Of a DNA stretch of 53,252 nucleotides, positions 42,230 through 50,461 are shown one piece after another. The notes beneath the pieces were generated by a model, which was given only the letters and a program-made list of their open reading frames with translations, was not told the DNA's origin and ran no database searches. How positions within the stretch are numbered: the stretch's first letter is position 1; each line of letters opens with the position of its first letter. Origin of the DNA: Chryseobacterium sp. 18061 (GTDB lineage: Bacteria > Pseudomonadota > Gammaproteobacteria > Enterobacterales > Enterobacteriaceae); assembly GCA_902706205.1 (NCBI GenBank), contig CACSKA010000016.1, positions 1 to 53,252 on the forward strand, read 5' to 3'. The translations under genes were made by a program, and so were the position numbers.

Positions 42230-42991
42230 ATGAAGACGAGCAGTACCTTTGCGTCGGACGCTGACGCACTTACCCCCTTCCTGGATTCAGGCACTGGCCC
42301 GATTATCGTACTCGATCCTTGTGGTGTGCTTTGGAGCGAATTTCACAGCACGCAGCGCTGGTCTCGTCTCTGGCAGGCGTGGCGACTGGCACCCGGACAA
42401 ACCCAGGAAGGGGATGCGTGGGACGTCCTGGGACCGCTCAGTCATGTCAGCGCTACAGAGGGAACGGCAGCGCTTGCCGCAGCGATGTTTCCACCAGAGG
42501 TACACACAAGCCTGACCCGGCAACTGATGGCGTGCGTGCTGACCTTTGCGGTTGATTCCGGGCATTTTAATGGTCGAGCTTCTGGTTTCGCTGCGCTTGC
42601 CGGGCAGCTGTGGGCAGACGAATTGTGGACGGCGCTGGCGCGCTGGAGCAAAAAGTATCCGTGCCATCCGGCACTTCAGTCAGCGCGGGCATTGCTTACG
42701 CATGAGGGGGCAAGTGAATCGGCCCAGGCGATACGAAATGGAATGGCCATCTACCATCATCCGCACGTCGCAGAAAGCTTCGCGGGCGAATGCGGCCTGA
42801 ATCTCAGTACGTTCAGGATCCGTCCCGGGCAGATCATCTTTTTGACCCCGGATATTCGCTGCATGGAAAACCCGGCGCTGACAGGCGTCTACGGCTTTTT
42901 ATTTACGGCGCTGCACGCGCTTGGGGCCCTGCACCATCTGAATTTTTCGGTCATTGAACCTGCACTGGCTGTTGAGGATGAAACTTTATGA
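42230..42991 (+). CDS. Unrecognised protein with weak TraG/VirD4-like likeness, no P-loop
   Basis: A 253-residue soluble protein between traW and traX, starting MKTSSTFASDADALTPFLDS. The ATG at 42230 has GGAG 7 bases upstream. Segments such as GPIIVLDPCGVLWSEFHSTQ, WDVLGPLSHVSATEGTAALA and AAMFPPEVHTSLTRQL recall the stretch after Walker A in TraG/VirD4 coupling proteins (DPKGE, FNPL). No Walker A is present and the DPKGE lysine is Cys here. It may be a degenerate ATPase acting as an adaptor, or the likeness may be chance. It overlaps traX by ATGA. Confidence 0.7.
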   Translation: MKTSSTFASDADALTPFLDSGTGPIIVLDPCGVLWSEFHSTQRWSRLWQAWRLAPGQTQEGDAWDVLGPLSHVSATEGTAALAAAMFPPEVHTSLTRQLMACVLTFAVDSGHFNGRASGFAALAGQLWADELWTALARWSKKYPCHPALQSARALLTHEGASESAQAIRNGMAIYHHPHVAESFAGECGLNLSTFRIRPGQIIFLTPDIRCMENPALTGVYGFLFTALHALGALHHLNFSVIEPALAVEDETL

Positions 42992-43560
42992 GTCGTACAG
43001 ATGAACAGCCTTTGGTGACGGGGGCAAAAAGCAGGAAGGTCACGGTAAAGCGCGCTGGCTGGCTGGCGTTGAATATCGTCGTCCCGGCTTCGGAAGTTGC
43101 CGGTATGGCACGCTATACCGGCCGAAATTTATCCCGGCTTTGGCAGCGGCTTCGGGAGATGACATCGGGACGCGGGGCAGGGAGTTACCGTCCTGAGAGC
43201 TGGTCGCAGGCTGTGTCAGACACAGGTCTGCCACCTGAGCGGCTGGCGCGCAATTTTTGTATCAGTCGCTGGTTCTGGTGGAGCCTGATGTGGGTAACCG
43301 GCCTGCCCGTCGTGGGATTTTTGATGATGCTGATTGCGGCAGGCAGTAGCGTGAGCGGCACCGGCTGGCTGCGGGTGGGATGTGTTTTGCTGGTTATGCT
43401 TCTCCTCGCCGCGACCGGGTTTGTTCAGGCGCTGGCGGTAAGTTACCGGTTATGGCAATTGATAGAAAAACGCGTATCTGAAGCTGAAGCAGGCAGTTTT
43501 AAGGCGTTTTTGCAGGAGACTCACTGGTGTCGCCAGGTGCTGAGTGGGGGGCTTTTCTGA
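42988..43560 (+). CDS. traX: TraX-like membrane protein of the I-complex
   Basis: A 190-residue protein with a cytoplasmic N-terminal half and two membrane helices (WWSLMWVTGLPVVGFLMML and VGCVLLVMLLLAATGFVQAL), then a cytoplasmic tail ending HWCRQVLSGGLF. Size, topology and place match TraX of R64, not the pilin acetylase TraX of F. It is the last tra gene before the accessory island. Confidence 0.82.
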   Translation: MSRTDEQPLVTGAKSRKVTVKRAGWLALNIVVPASEVAGMARYTGRNLSRLWQRLREMTSGRGAGSYRPESWSQAVSDTGLPPERLARNFCISRWFWWSLMWVTGLPVVGFLMMLIAAGSSVSGTGWLRVGCVLLVMLLLAATGFVQALAVSYRLWQLIEKRVSEAEAGSFKAFLQETHWCRQVLSGGLF

Positions 43561-43620
43561 TCCACATTACCATGTGGCGGTGTGAAATTTATGACAAATA
43601 TTCCCACCTGCTAAGCGTTT

Positions 43621-43630
43621 TTGCTATAGT
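43621..43630 (+). promoter_or_regulatory. Extended -10 promoter upstream of the toxin-antitoxin pair
   Basis: TTGCTATAGT provides an extended -10 (TGC then TATAGT, 43625-43630) in an AT-rich gap after traX. The -35 is weak. It lies about 100 bp before the antitoxin ATG and would let the pair be transcribed independently of the tra operon. A 28-codon frame from 43650 lies in the leader; its status is unclear. Confidence 0.45.
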
Positions 43631-43732
43631 TTATGTTGAAAACCAGTGTATGACAGATGAAGACTTTGCATCAGAGAAATTCGCTGTCATTGAGGCTTTC
43701 ATTGAACGGCGACTGTTAATAAAGGTAAAACA

Positions 43733-44002
43733 ATGACGACAATTTCCCAGAAATCGGCCCGTGAAATGCTGGGCACGCCTGAGCAGTTTCGGGGCGGTGT
43801 CTACGTGACAAAAAATGGTGCAGCTGAGTTGTTTATCCAGACTGCAGAAGAACGTGATGCGGAGCTGGCTGAGCGTAATCAACAACAGCAGGTAAATGCC
43901 ATGTTGAAGCTGGTTAGCCTTTCTCAACACGATGTCGAGCAAGGCCATTTTGGCTCAGCCCGTGAGTTGCTGGCCCGCAGGAGAGCGGAGCAGGAAGACT
44001 AA
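43733..44002 (+). CDS. Antitoxin of a RelE/ParE-type toxin-antitoxin pair
   Basis: An 89-residue acidic protein of antitoxin type. The N-terminal part (ISQKSAREMLGTPEQFRGGV, then YVTKNGAAELFIQTAEERDA) resembles a Phd/YefM-like fold. The C-terminal helix (HFGSARELLARRRAEQED) would wrap the toxin. The stop overlaps the toxin ATG, the usual layout for tight coupling. It would autoregulate the pair. Confidence 0.8.
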   Translation: MTTISQKSAREMLGTPEQFRGGVYVTKNGAAELFIQTAEERDAELAERNQQQQVNAMLKLVSLSQHDVEQGHFGSARELLARRRAEQED

Positions 44003-44340
44003 TGGCGACAGTCATCACGACCCGTACGACGGAACAGACACTCAACATAATCCAGTCTTTCAAAGCTACAAGGATGCCTATTAGTCAGGCCCGAAATGAA
44101 GTATCTGACTTACTGGAAGAGGCTATCGTTGCTATTGAAGCGAATCCCCTGCAATATCCTGTGGATATACACGCCCAGGCTTTGGGGGTCATGCTACGTC
44201 GCTGGATGGACAGCTCCGGTAAGTACACCTGTCTTTTTCGCTATCATCCGGTAACCGATACCGCCATTCTGGATATTTTCGCCAGCACGCGTCAGGACTA
44301 TCTTTCACTGCTTTATCTGGTGCAAATATCACGACCATAG
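44002..44340 (+). CDS. RelE/ParE-family toxin
   Basis: A 112-residue toxin of the RelE/ParE superfamily. The core pattern YTCLFRYHPVTDTAILDIFA followed by STRQDY fits the beta-hairpin and final strand with its Arg and Asp. The first half is helical. Sequence alone does not decide between an mRNA interferase (RelE) and a gyrase poison (ParE). Its location inside the tra operon links plasmid maintenance to the transfer genes. Confidence 0.8.
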   Translation: MATVITTRTTEQTLNIIQSFKATRMPISQARNEVSDLLEEAIVAIEANPLQYPVDIHAQALGVMLRRWMDSSGKYTCLFRYHPVTDTAILDIFASTRQDYLSLLYLVQISRP

Positions 44341-44389
44341 CGTTTATCCGACGCCTGTAATCCTGGAGAAACACCTGCGCGAGGTTGAT

Positions 44390-44560
44390 ATGTCTGTAAA
44401 GCAAACCACGAAAAATGTTACGGGTTCTGCCGGAGATGATGCGGCATGTTACCGGCCAGGTTCCAGAACATGGCAGGAGGAAAACGACCAAGCCCTGGAA
44501 ATCCTGAACCGATTTCACGATGAACACGACTGTTTCAGCGATGAACACAGAACATTTTGA
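44390..44560 (+). pseudogene. CcdA-like antitoxin relic lacking the DNA-binding domain
   Basis: A 56-residue frame. The last 29 residues (WQEENDQALEILNRFHDEHD then CFSDEHRTF) follow the CcdA toxin-neutralising tail of F and chromosomal CcdA proteins (compare FADENRDW). The first 11 residues (MSVKQTTKNVT) resemble the start of chromosomal-type CcdA. The ribbon-helix-helix in between is replaced by a short unrelated linker, so an internal deletion or scramble is likely. No ccdB follows. A ribosome site (GAGG) is present, so a peptide able to neutralise CcdB could still be made. Confidence 0.6.
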
Positions 44561-44815
44561 ATATATTGTTCACCCGACAGCCCATGGCGAAAAAAACGTC
44601 ATTTTCTGATTTATCATTTGTAATAATACTTAATTGTTTGCACCTGCTATTCGGAATATCATTCCTTAACGAATAATGCTGACTCTCCGCATTCCGGCGA
44701 GACTCCTCTCAGGGGCTGGCCGCAAAATGAGCATCACGCTAAACACCGCAATATTGGCTACAGGTCGGGTTTATACCCGACCTTCGATCACGCTTTATCC
44801 TCAACAGAGTTAACT
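44561..44815. other. Intergenic region before the hha-like gene
   Basis: An AT-rich first half with promoter-like sequence is followed by the hairpin at 44762-44783. No gene is visible. Confidence 0.5.
44762..44783 (+). terminator. Strong hairpin upstream of the hha-like gene
   Basis: AGGTCGGGT and ACCCGACCT form a perfect 9-bp stem with loop TTAT. It lies 33 bp before the next ATG with no T run, so it may be a terminator, an attenuator or an mRNA-stabilising leader hairpin. Confidence 0.5.
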
Positions 44816-45019
44816 ATGACACGGAAAGACTGGCTGCTTAAATTTCGGCGACATCACTCGCTGGACACCCTTGAAAAAGTTTATGAACATCTGAGCTATA
44901 GCAGAACTTCGGCTGATGCCTCCGAAATGACGCAGGCGTACGATCACCGCAAGGCCGAGCTGGCCACCGGTCAGTTGTTTGATCGTGTCCCCAAACATGT
45001 ATGGCAACACGTGAAGTAA
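44816..45019 (+). CDS. Hha/YmoA-family H-NS co-regulator
   Basis: A 67-residue protein starting MTRKDWLLKFRRHHSLDTLE. The family pattern is clear: RRxxSLDTLEKVYE, then YDHRKAELATGQLFDRVPKH and final VWQHVK, compared with Hha (DHRLAEL, LYDKIPSSVWKFI). Such proteins bind H-NS and modulate silencing of horizontally acquired DNA. It lies alone between the toxin-antitoxin island and traY, preceded by a hairpin, and may tune tra expression. Confidence 0.85.
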   Translation: MTRKDWLLKFRRHHSLDTLEKVYEHLSYSRTSADASEMTQAYDHRKAELATGQLFDRVPKHVWQHVK

Positions 45020-45225
45020 TTTCCCGCGGATAAATCCCTTGGTGACGGTGGCAGAGATGTCTGCCCTACTCAAGACTCTCATCAGCCTGATAACGCGCAC
45101 TCTGCGCGATAACACCATTACACCCGACTTTTCATTCATTCCCTGATTTCACGCTCACGACAACCGTCGTGCCGGCGTTTTCCTCATTCCTCCACCGGTC
45201 AGCCCGCCTGACCTGCAGGTAAACC

Positions 45226-47364
45226 ATGAAGCTACTGAAAAAAATTCAGGCAGCAGCCATGCTGTGTGCTGCGTCGTGCCCGGCGTTTGCCGAAAGCGTC
45301 GACTACCAGACTATCAGTGATGCCGCACAAAGGTCAGGTGATCTTTCACGGCAGGCGCTGGTGATGATATTTGGTGATGTGGTTATCTCACCCTTTCAGC
45401 CCGGTCAGCCGACGCTTATCGGTTCACTGTTCGCGCTGCTGAATGGCGTGCTGTGTACGGTCGCCCTGGTCTGGTTTCTTATCGTGACGCTCAAAACGCT
45501 GTTTAAGGGCGGCCAGGATGGCAAAGTCTTCAGCGCGGGGCGAACAATGCTCCACCCGGTAATGAGTTTTGCCGGGTTCATCACCCTTATCCCGACGTCT
45601 TCGGGATGGTCGCTGTCGCAGCTGGTGATGCTGTGGGCGGCATCCACCATGGGCATCGGAAGTGCCAACGTTCTCACAGACAAATCGGCTGATATGATCA
45701 GCAGTGGCATGTCGCTGGTTGTGCAACCCACGGCCCCATCCACACGGTCAGCTGCACGAGCTGTGTTTGAAATGAATCTGTGTAAATACGCGACTAACAG
45801 TGAACTGACTTCGTTGTACCAGGATGGCCAGGCCCGAACGTCGATGATGGTCACGAAGGGCGGCAATGGCGACTATACGACGGGTAACGGCAGCGCATTA
45901 TGTGGAAGTGCGGCTATCCCTGAGCCCTCAGCCGGTGTAATGGACGAACTTTTCTCGACGCCGGTGAATACCGATAGTGTGACTGCGGCAGAACGTAGTG
46001 CACTGGATACGATGCAGTCCACGCTCGATACGGCAGCCCAGGCCTATGTGGAAGCGTATCTCAGCCGGCGTGACCAGGATACGGGCACCATGGCAGATGC
46101 AGAAACGGTGATACAGCAAGCCGCAGCTGCCTATGAAACCACGGTGAACAGTGCGCTGAACCAGTTGAACTACAAAGATTCACTGCAGAGCCAGTTGACC
46201 ACGCAGCTCAAGACTTACGGTTGGCTGGCCCTGGGGGCCTGGTACAACACCTTTGCCACAGCCAACAGTAAAACGAACGCGGTGGCTAATGCAGCACCGG
46301 TGACCTCCGGACCAGGACTGCACGGCGAAACCGGAACCGGCGACCTGTATCACCAGGTTTTCACGGCGTATCGCGCTCAGATGCAGAACAGCCCATACAC
46401 TGCACCTTTAGGTTCTCAGGTGGCAAAAGATGATGCAGCAGTGCTGAATGCAACAGATCCAGATGCAGTGTTTGTAGGTCTTTTCAAAAGCCCGATGCAG
46501 AGGATTACTACTGCAATAGCAACGAGAGAGTTTGGTACCGAAGCTGACTTTTCTCACCAGGTTAATCCTCTTATCAAAATGCAGATGATAGGTGACTACA
46601 CGCTAGGCGGTGCTGAAGCTGCGATGGTTACATATACGCTGACTCTGGCAGCTGCCTCGACGATGGATAATTCGGTCATGGGCAAAATCGGTGGTTTGCT
46701 GCTAGTTAATCCAGGTGCGGTAGTAAAAGACGTACTGACTGAGCTCTCACCTCCATTTTACTTCCTGATGTTGCTCCTGTTTGCCGTCGGGTTTTCACTC
46801 GCGGTGTTCCTGCCAGCTGTACCGTTCCTTTACTGGATGGTCGGTGTGTTTAACTGGCTGGTCAGCGTCATGGTCGGCTGTGCTGCGGGCCCAATGTGGT
46901 CCGCGACCCACCTGGGGGCAGAGGAGGACAAAGGGAGTCGCAGCGCATATGGCTATATCTTCCTGATTGACATGATGCTGCGACCATCGCTGATGGTGCT
47001 GGGGTTCTTCTTCGCGTCTGTGGCGGTGATGGCGGGCGGTACTTTGCTCAATCTTCTGTTTGGCTCTGCGCTGGCGAACGCGAATGCGGACTCCATTATC
47101 GGGCTGGTCAAAATGGTGGGGTGGCTGCTGATTTATGCGCGGATCGCAACCTTTGGTGTCACGCGTGTATTTGGTCTGCAGGCGACCCTTGCTGATTACG
47201 TGATCGTCTTCCTGGGCGGTGCGGGAATGGCTGGGATCATGGGCGGTCTGGTTGATGACGTTAAAGGGGTGTTCGCAGCAGCGGGCGGCGGCTCCCGACG
47301 GGTTCCAGGACTTAATAACGTACCTAACCGTGACGGTCTTCCAACTGAAGATGGCGTGAAATGA
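45226..47364 (+). CDS. traY: TraY polytopic membrane protein (DotA-like)
   Basis: A 712-residue inner-membrane protein. It has a signal-like N-terminus (KIQAAAMLCAASCPAFA), two spans near residues 65-130, a large soluble loop to about residue 500, and a cluster of spans in the last 200 residues (FYFLMLLLFAVGFSLAVFLP onward). This matches TraY/DotA. In R64 TraY is the target of the entry-exclusion protein ExcA. Codon use between about 46440 and 46760 is more AT-rich (ATA, AGG, AGA, CTA, GTA codons) than in flanking parts, suggesting a recombined segment. Confidence 0.92.
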   Translation: MKLLKKIQAAAMLCAASCPAFAESVDYQTISDAAQRSGDLSRQALVMIFGDVVISPFQPGQPTLIGSLFALLNGVLCTVALVWFLIVTLKTLFKGGQDGKVFSAGRTMLHPVMSFAGFITLIPTSSGWSLSQLVMLWAASTMGIGSANVLTDKSADMISSGMSLVVQPTAPSTRSAARAVFEMNLCKYATNSELTSLYQDGQARTSMMVTKGGNGDYTTGNGSALCGSAAIPEPSAGVMDELFSTPVNTDSVTAAERSALDTMQSTLDTAAQAYVEAYLSRRDQDTGTMADAETVIQQAAAAYETTVNSALNQLNYKDSLQSQLTTQLKTYGWLALGAWYNTFATANSKTNAVANAAPVTSGPGLHGETGTGDLYHQVFTAYRAQMQNSPYTAPLGSQVAKDDAAVLNATDPDAVFVGLFKSPMQRITTAIATREFGTEADFSHQVNPLIKMQMIGDYTLGGAEAAMVTYTLTLAAASTMDNSVMGKIGGLLLVNPGAVVKDVLTELSPPFYFLMLLLFAVGFSLAVFLPAVPFLYWMVGVFNWLVSVMVGCAAGPMWSATHLGAEEDKGSRSAYGYIFLIDMMLRPSLMVLGFFFASVAVMAGGTLLNLLFGSALANANADSIIGLVKMVGWLLIYARIATFGVTRVFGLQATLADYVIVFLGGAGMAGIMGGLVDDVKGVFAAAGGGSRRVPGLNNVPNRDGLPTEDGVK

Positions 47365-47430
47365 ATATACCTGGCATTATGAACAGGTGTGGATATAATT
47401 CAATCAGAGAAAATGCGGCAGGAGGATGCC

Positions 47431-48096
47431 ATGAAAGCTGTTCAGCGTACTGATTCCAGGCTCGATAAATTGAGGTTGCTCGTCAGATTTGCTTATTATT
47501 TTTTGGCATTGCCCTGTTTGCTTTTCTTCATGGCAGCCAGCCTGATAATTTATTCAGGAAACCAGCCTGGTGGTCATGATGATGTGGATATGGCCGTATT
47601 TTTCATTTTCGTATGGTGCGCTGTATTAATTCCTTTCGGGATTCGCCGTTACGGGAAAATATCTCGCCGTCGTCAGCTTCAAAAAATGGTTGCCATGCTG
47701 AGCAGTCCTGAGCGTTTCAGCCCGCAAAAGCAGCACCAGGTGCTGGATGCGGGGCGGGGTAAGTACCTGGGTGTCGATACTGAGCGCGGTACTATTCTGT
47801 ATATTCACATTGTGAAAAAAGGGCTGGTCGACGTGGTTGGCCTGACCATGCAGGGCTGGACGAACCGTGAACTGGAAGGTACTGAACTGCGCCTGTATAC
47901 CCGGATGCCTGATGTGCCAGTGCTAAGCGTGTACGCGCATCAGACAGTGGCCAGGGAATTGTTCAACACGCTGGGTGCGATGAGCCATAACAGCTACTCA
48001 GAACCATTCCCGAAAGAGCCGTGGCCGGAATATGTAGGGCGCCAGAGCCGCTTTGTTGAGTTCGAACACAACGTCGTGGTTCCACAGGTCGTCTGA
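47431..48096 (+). CDS. excA: ExcA entry-exclusion protein
   Basis: A 221-residue protein with two N-terminal membrane spans (FAYYFLALPCLLFFMAASLI and MAVFFIFVWCAVLIPFGI) and a cytoplasmic domain (GKYLGVDTERGTILYIHIVK). It lies after traY, and its size matches ExcA of I-complex plasmids, which blocks entry of related plasmids by recognising the donor TraY. The ATG at 47431 has AGGAGG 4 bases upstream and is preferred over GTG 47389. An internal Met pair (KMVAML, about residues 85-90) could start an ExcB-like short form. Confidence 0.88.
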   Translation: MKAVQRTDSRLDKLRLLVRFAYYFLALPCLLFFMAASLIIYSGNQPGGHDDVDMAVFFIFVWCAVLIPFGIRRYGKISRRRQLQKMVAMLSSPERFSPQKQHQVLDAGRGKYLGVDTERGTILYIHIVKKGLVDVVGLTMQGWTNRELEGTELRLYTRMPDVPVLSVYAHQTVARELFNTLGAMSHNSYSEPFPKEPWPEYVGRQSRFVEFEHNVVVPQVV

Positions 48097-48208
48097 TTTC
48101 CTCCTGACATTTTGACGCGTTTCCTCTGACACCGGCCCTGTGCCGGTGTTTTTATATCTGTTATCCGGTGGACTTTCTGCGTCCCCGTCCTTCCACGGAA
48201 CCTCACAC

Positions 48209-49423
48209 ATGACAACCTATAACCCGAACGCCCCCGGCAGTAATGAGCCGGCAGTGGCGAAGGTCACCCTTTGCATGACTGCGGTGTTGTGCTGGATTTA
48301 CTTCACCGACTTTGTGCGCTGGAGCTGCTTCACCCTTTACTGGCTCTGGCGCTTTGCCGACTTTCCGCAGATCCACAATTACGCCGCCATGCGCATCAAT
48401 CTGCTGGCTGCGACAGGTAACGGCGCGGAGTCCGTCGGTCTGAATGAATGGATCGAGGTATTAAATACCACGGCCGGCATTTTGTTTGTTCCACTCGTCC
48501 CACTGTTTGTCGTGACCAGCTGGGCACTGGCGAGTCACCCTGCACTGGGTTTCCGCAGCCGTCGCGCAATCGATGTTCACACCTTACCTGGCATTATGGC
48601 GACTTTCTCTCCCTCAGTTGTTCCAGTGCTCGCTAATCAGAACAGCGATGGACTGATGAACGATACCTCCGCAGAAAATGCCTGGGCGCAGAAACCGGAA
48701 GAATTTGCTGCGCAGCATGGGCTCGTCAAACGCCGTGTTCTGGATAGAGAGGCCGCGCGCACCCGCTTCAATGCACAGATGGGACCGGCTATGTCAGCAC
48801 CTGAACACTGGCAACCTCATGAGCGGGCGCTGTTTACCGTTTTTGGCCTGCAGGTGTTCATGGATGACCGTCAGTCGGCAACCCGGCTGCTTGATGATCT
48901 CAATCGTTCCTGTATGACTCGCCGGCCATTCCGTCCACCGGAATTCAGCAGCACACCGGACTGGAGTTTGTCTGAGGCGCAATTACCGCAGGTACTGGCC
49001 AGTTCTGGTGTCAGTGAGTGGATGGCCACACATCGCACAGTGCGTTCGGCCCTGGTGGGGCTGTACGGTCGGGATCTGCGCCTGCCACCGGCCCGCTTCC
49101 GCTGGCTCAAAGGGTGCGATCGCACGCTCTGGTATGGATTACATACCGCTGATACCGCCAAAGTTTTTGTTGAAGGTGCGGGGATCGTTGCGCAGGCAAG
49201 AGCTGAACAAATGGCGGCACGCCTCGGGCTTCCACGCCCGCCATTCATGACCGATGAAGCGATTGCCGGGTTACAGCTTGAGCTGGAATCTCTGGGCCTG
49301 GTTCACCCGCTTGACTCACGTCCGCCGCGAAAAAAACGCCGGCGTGATGTGCCATTCCCGGATGCCCTTTATCTGCCGGGGCAAACCGAAGATGAATTTA
49401 CTGACTGTGCTGATGAGCACTGA
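48209..49423 (+). CDS. trbA: TrbA (DotM/IcmP-like)
   Basis: A 404-residue protein with two or three N-terminal membrane spans (VTLCMTAVLCWIYFTDFV; NTTAGILFVPLVPLFVVTSW) and a cytoplasmic C-terminal domain (RTRFNAQMGPAMSAPEHWQP, HERALFTVFGLQVFMDDRQS). This matches the DotM/IcmP family, partner of the coupling ATPase. The start at 48209 has GGAA upstream; an earlier Met at 48140 lies in non-coding-looking sequence. Confidence 0.9.
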   Translation: MTTYNPNAPGSNEPAVAKVTLCMTAVLCWIYFTDFVRWSCFTLYWLWRFADFPQIHNYAAMRINLLAATGNGAESVGLNEWIEVLNTTAGILFVPLVPLFVVTSWALASHPALGFRSRRAIDVHTLPGIMATFSPSVVPVLANQNSDGLMNDTSAENAWAQKPEEFAAQHGLVKRRVLDREAARTRFNAQMGPAMSAPEHWQPHERALFTVFGLQVFMDDRQSATRLLDDLNRSCMTRRPFRPPEFSSTPDWSLSEAQLPQVLASSGVSEWMATHRTVRSALVGLYGRDLRLPPARFRWLKGCDRTLWYGLHTADTAKVFVEGAGIVAQARAEQMAARLGLPRPPFMTDEAIAGLQLELESLGLVHPLDSRPPRKKRRRDVPFPDALYLPGQTEDEFTDCADEH

Positions 49424-49432
49424 GAGGACAAT

Positions 49433-50461
49433 ATGACCACGATTTCTCGCAAAGAAGGGCCGTTTGAGGCCGATATCACCGGCGGTTTACTGAGCGTTCG
49501 CCGCGATTATCAACCGGTGTTCACATGCCGTATCAGCACCCAACCCTGGTTTGTCGTACACAGTGACGGTCTGTACGCACAAAACACCCATGATGCGCTG
49601 ACACCGCTTTATCGGGGAGAAGACTCACCTCAGCTTTTGATGTGCCTGAACAGCATCCTTAGCCAGAATGAAATCCGCCGTTCAGGAGCCCGCCTTGCCG
49701 GAGTGGGCGTGGTGATAGCTGCATTTCTCATCGCGACTGTCGTGATGCTGAGCACCCCAAAAACACCCGAGGTTTTAGCCGGCCCTGGTGCGCTGGCAGT
49801 AAACGTAACGGCACCGGGCACAACAGGGGGCGTGCCAGACAGTATGCCCACCTTAAGCCCCTCATCGCTCACACCAGGCATGCGCAATGTTGTAACTGAA
49901 AATGCGCCTGCTAAAGCGCCTTCAGATAGCTGGAGCCTGTCAGCTGAAGCTCGTGCTGCACTGCCTGATAAATTGCATAAAGCAGCCTCCCGTGGCCTCT
50001 TTACCGTACCGCTGTCCAGCGGACACACACGCACAATTTATGTCTTTGCCGACCCGGAGTGTGCCAACTGCCAGCGTATGGAACGTCACTTTGAAACGGC
50101 ATCCGGTGCTGTGAATGTCGTGATTTTCCCTGTGACTACGGAAGGTGGCCAGGATTCGCTGAAAGTCCTGACGCCAGTCATGGCGTTGTCGGAAACAGAG
50201 CGAGCCACGGCATGGAAGTCTCTGTTTTCTGCTGATGCCGGTATTAGCGTGCCGGGTACAACCACAGTGGCTCCAGTGCCAGAAAAGGATGAAATCGCCA
50301 GGGGCGCAATTGGCGTCAACGAAGTGGCATTTCGGGCATATCGCCTGCCAGGAACCCCGTGGACTATTTCGGACGATGGCCGCTATGTCCCCCAGGCCGT
50401 GCTGAGTTCACCCACTGCGCTGAAAGCCTTCCTGGAGGACGATAATCATGACAGACAATAA
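49433..50461 (+). CDS. trbB: TrbB thioredoxin-like transfer protein
   Basis: A 342-residue protein with a membrane span at about residues 88-107 (RLAGVGVVIAAFLIATVVML) and a periplasmic DsbC/DsbG-like thioredoxin domain. The redox motif CANC is at about residues 209-212 in YVFADPECANCQRMERHF. A cis-Pro region follows (YRLPGTPWTISDDGRYV). It probably helps disulphide formation or isomerisation in transfer proteins such as the cysteine-bearing TraL. It overlaps trbC by 14 bases. Confidence 0.9.
   Translation: MTTISRKEGPFEADITGGLLSVRRDYQPVFTCRISTQPWFVVHSDGLYAQNTHDALTPLYRGEDSPQLLMCLNSILSQNEIRRSGARLAGVGVVIAAFLIATVVMLSTPKTPEVLAGPGALAVNVTAPGTTGGVPDSMPTLSPSSLTPGMRNVVTENAPAKAPSDSWSLSAEARAALPDKLHKAASRGLFTVPLSSGHTRTIYVFADPECANCQRMERHFETASGAVNVVIFPVTTEGGQDSLKVLTPVMALSETERATAWKSLFSADAGISVPGTTTVAPVPEKDEIARGAIGVNEVAFRAYRLPGTPWTISDDGRYVPQAVLSSPTALKAFLEDDNHDRQ

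Noticed and set aside
43650..43736. 28-codon frame before the antitoxin gene
   Set aside because: Very short, no strong ribosome site and no recognisable content; possibly a leader, but not supported as a gene.
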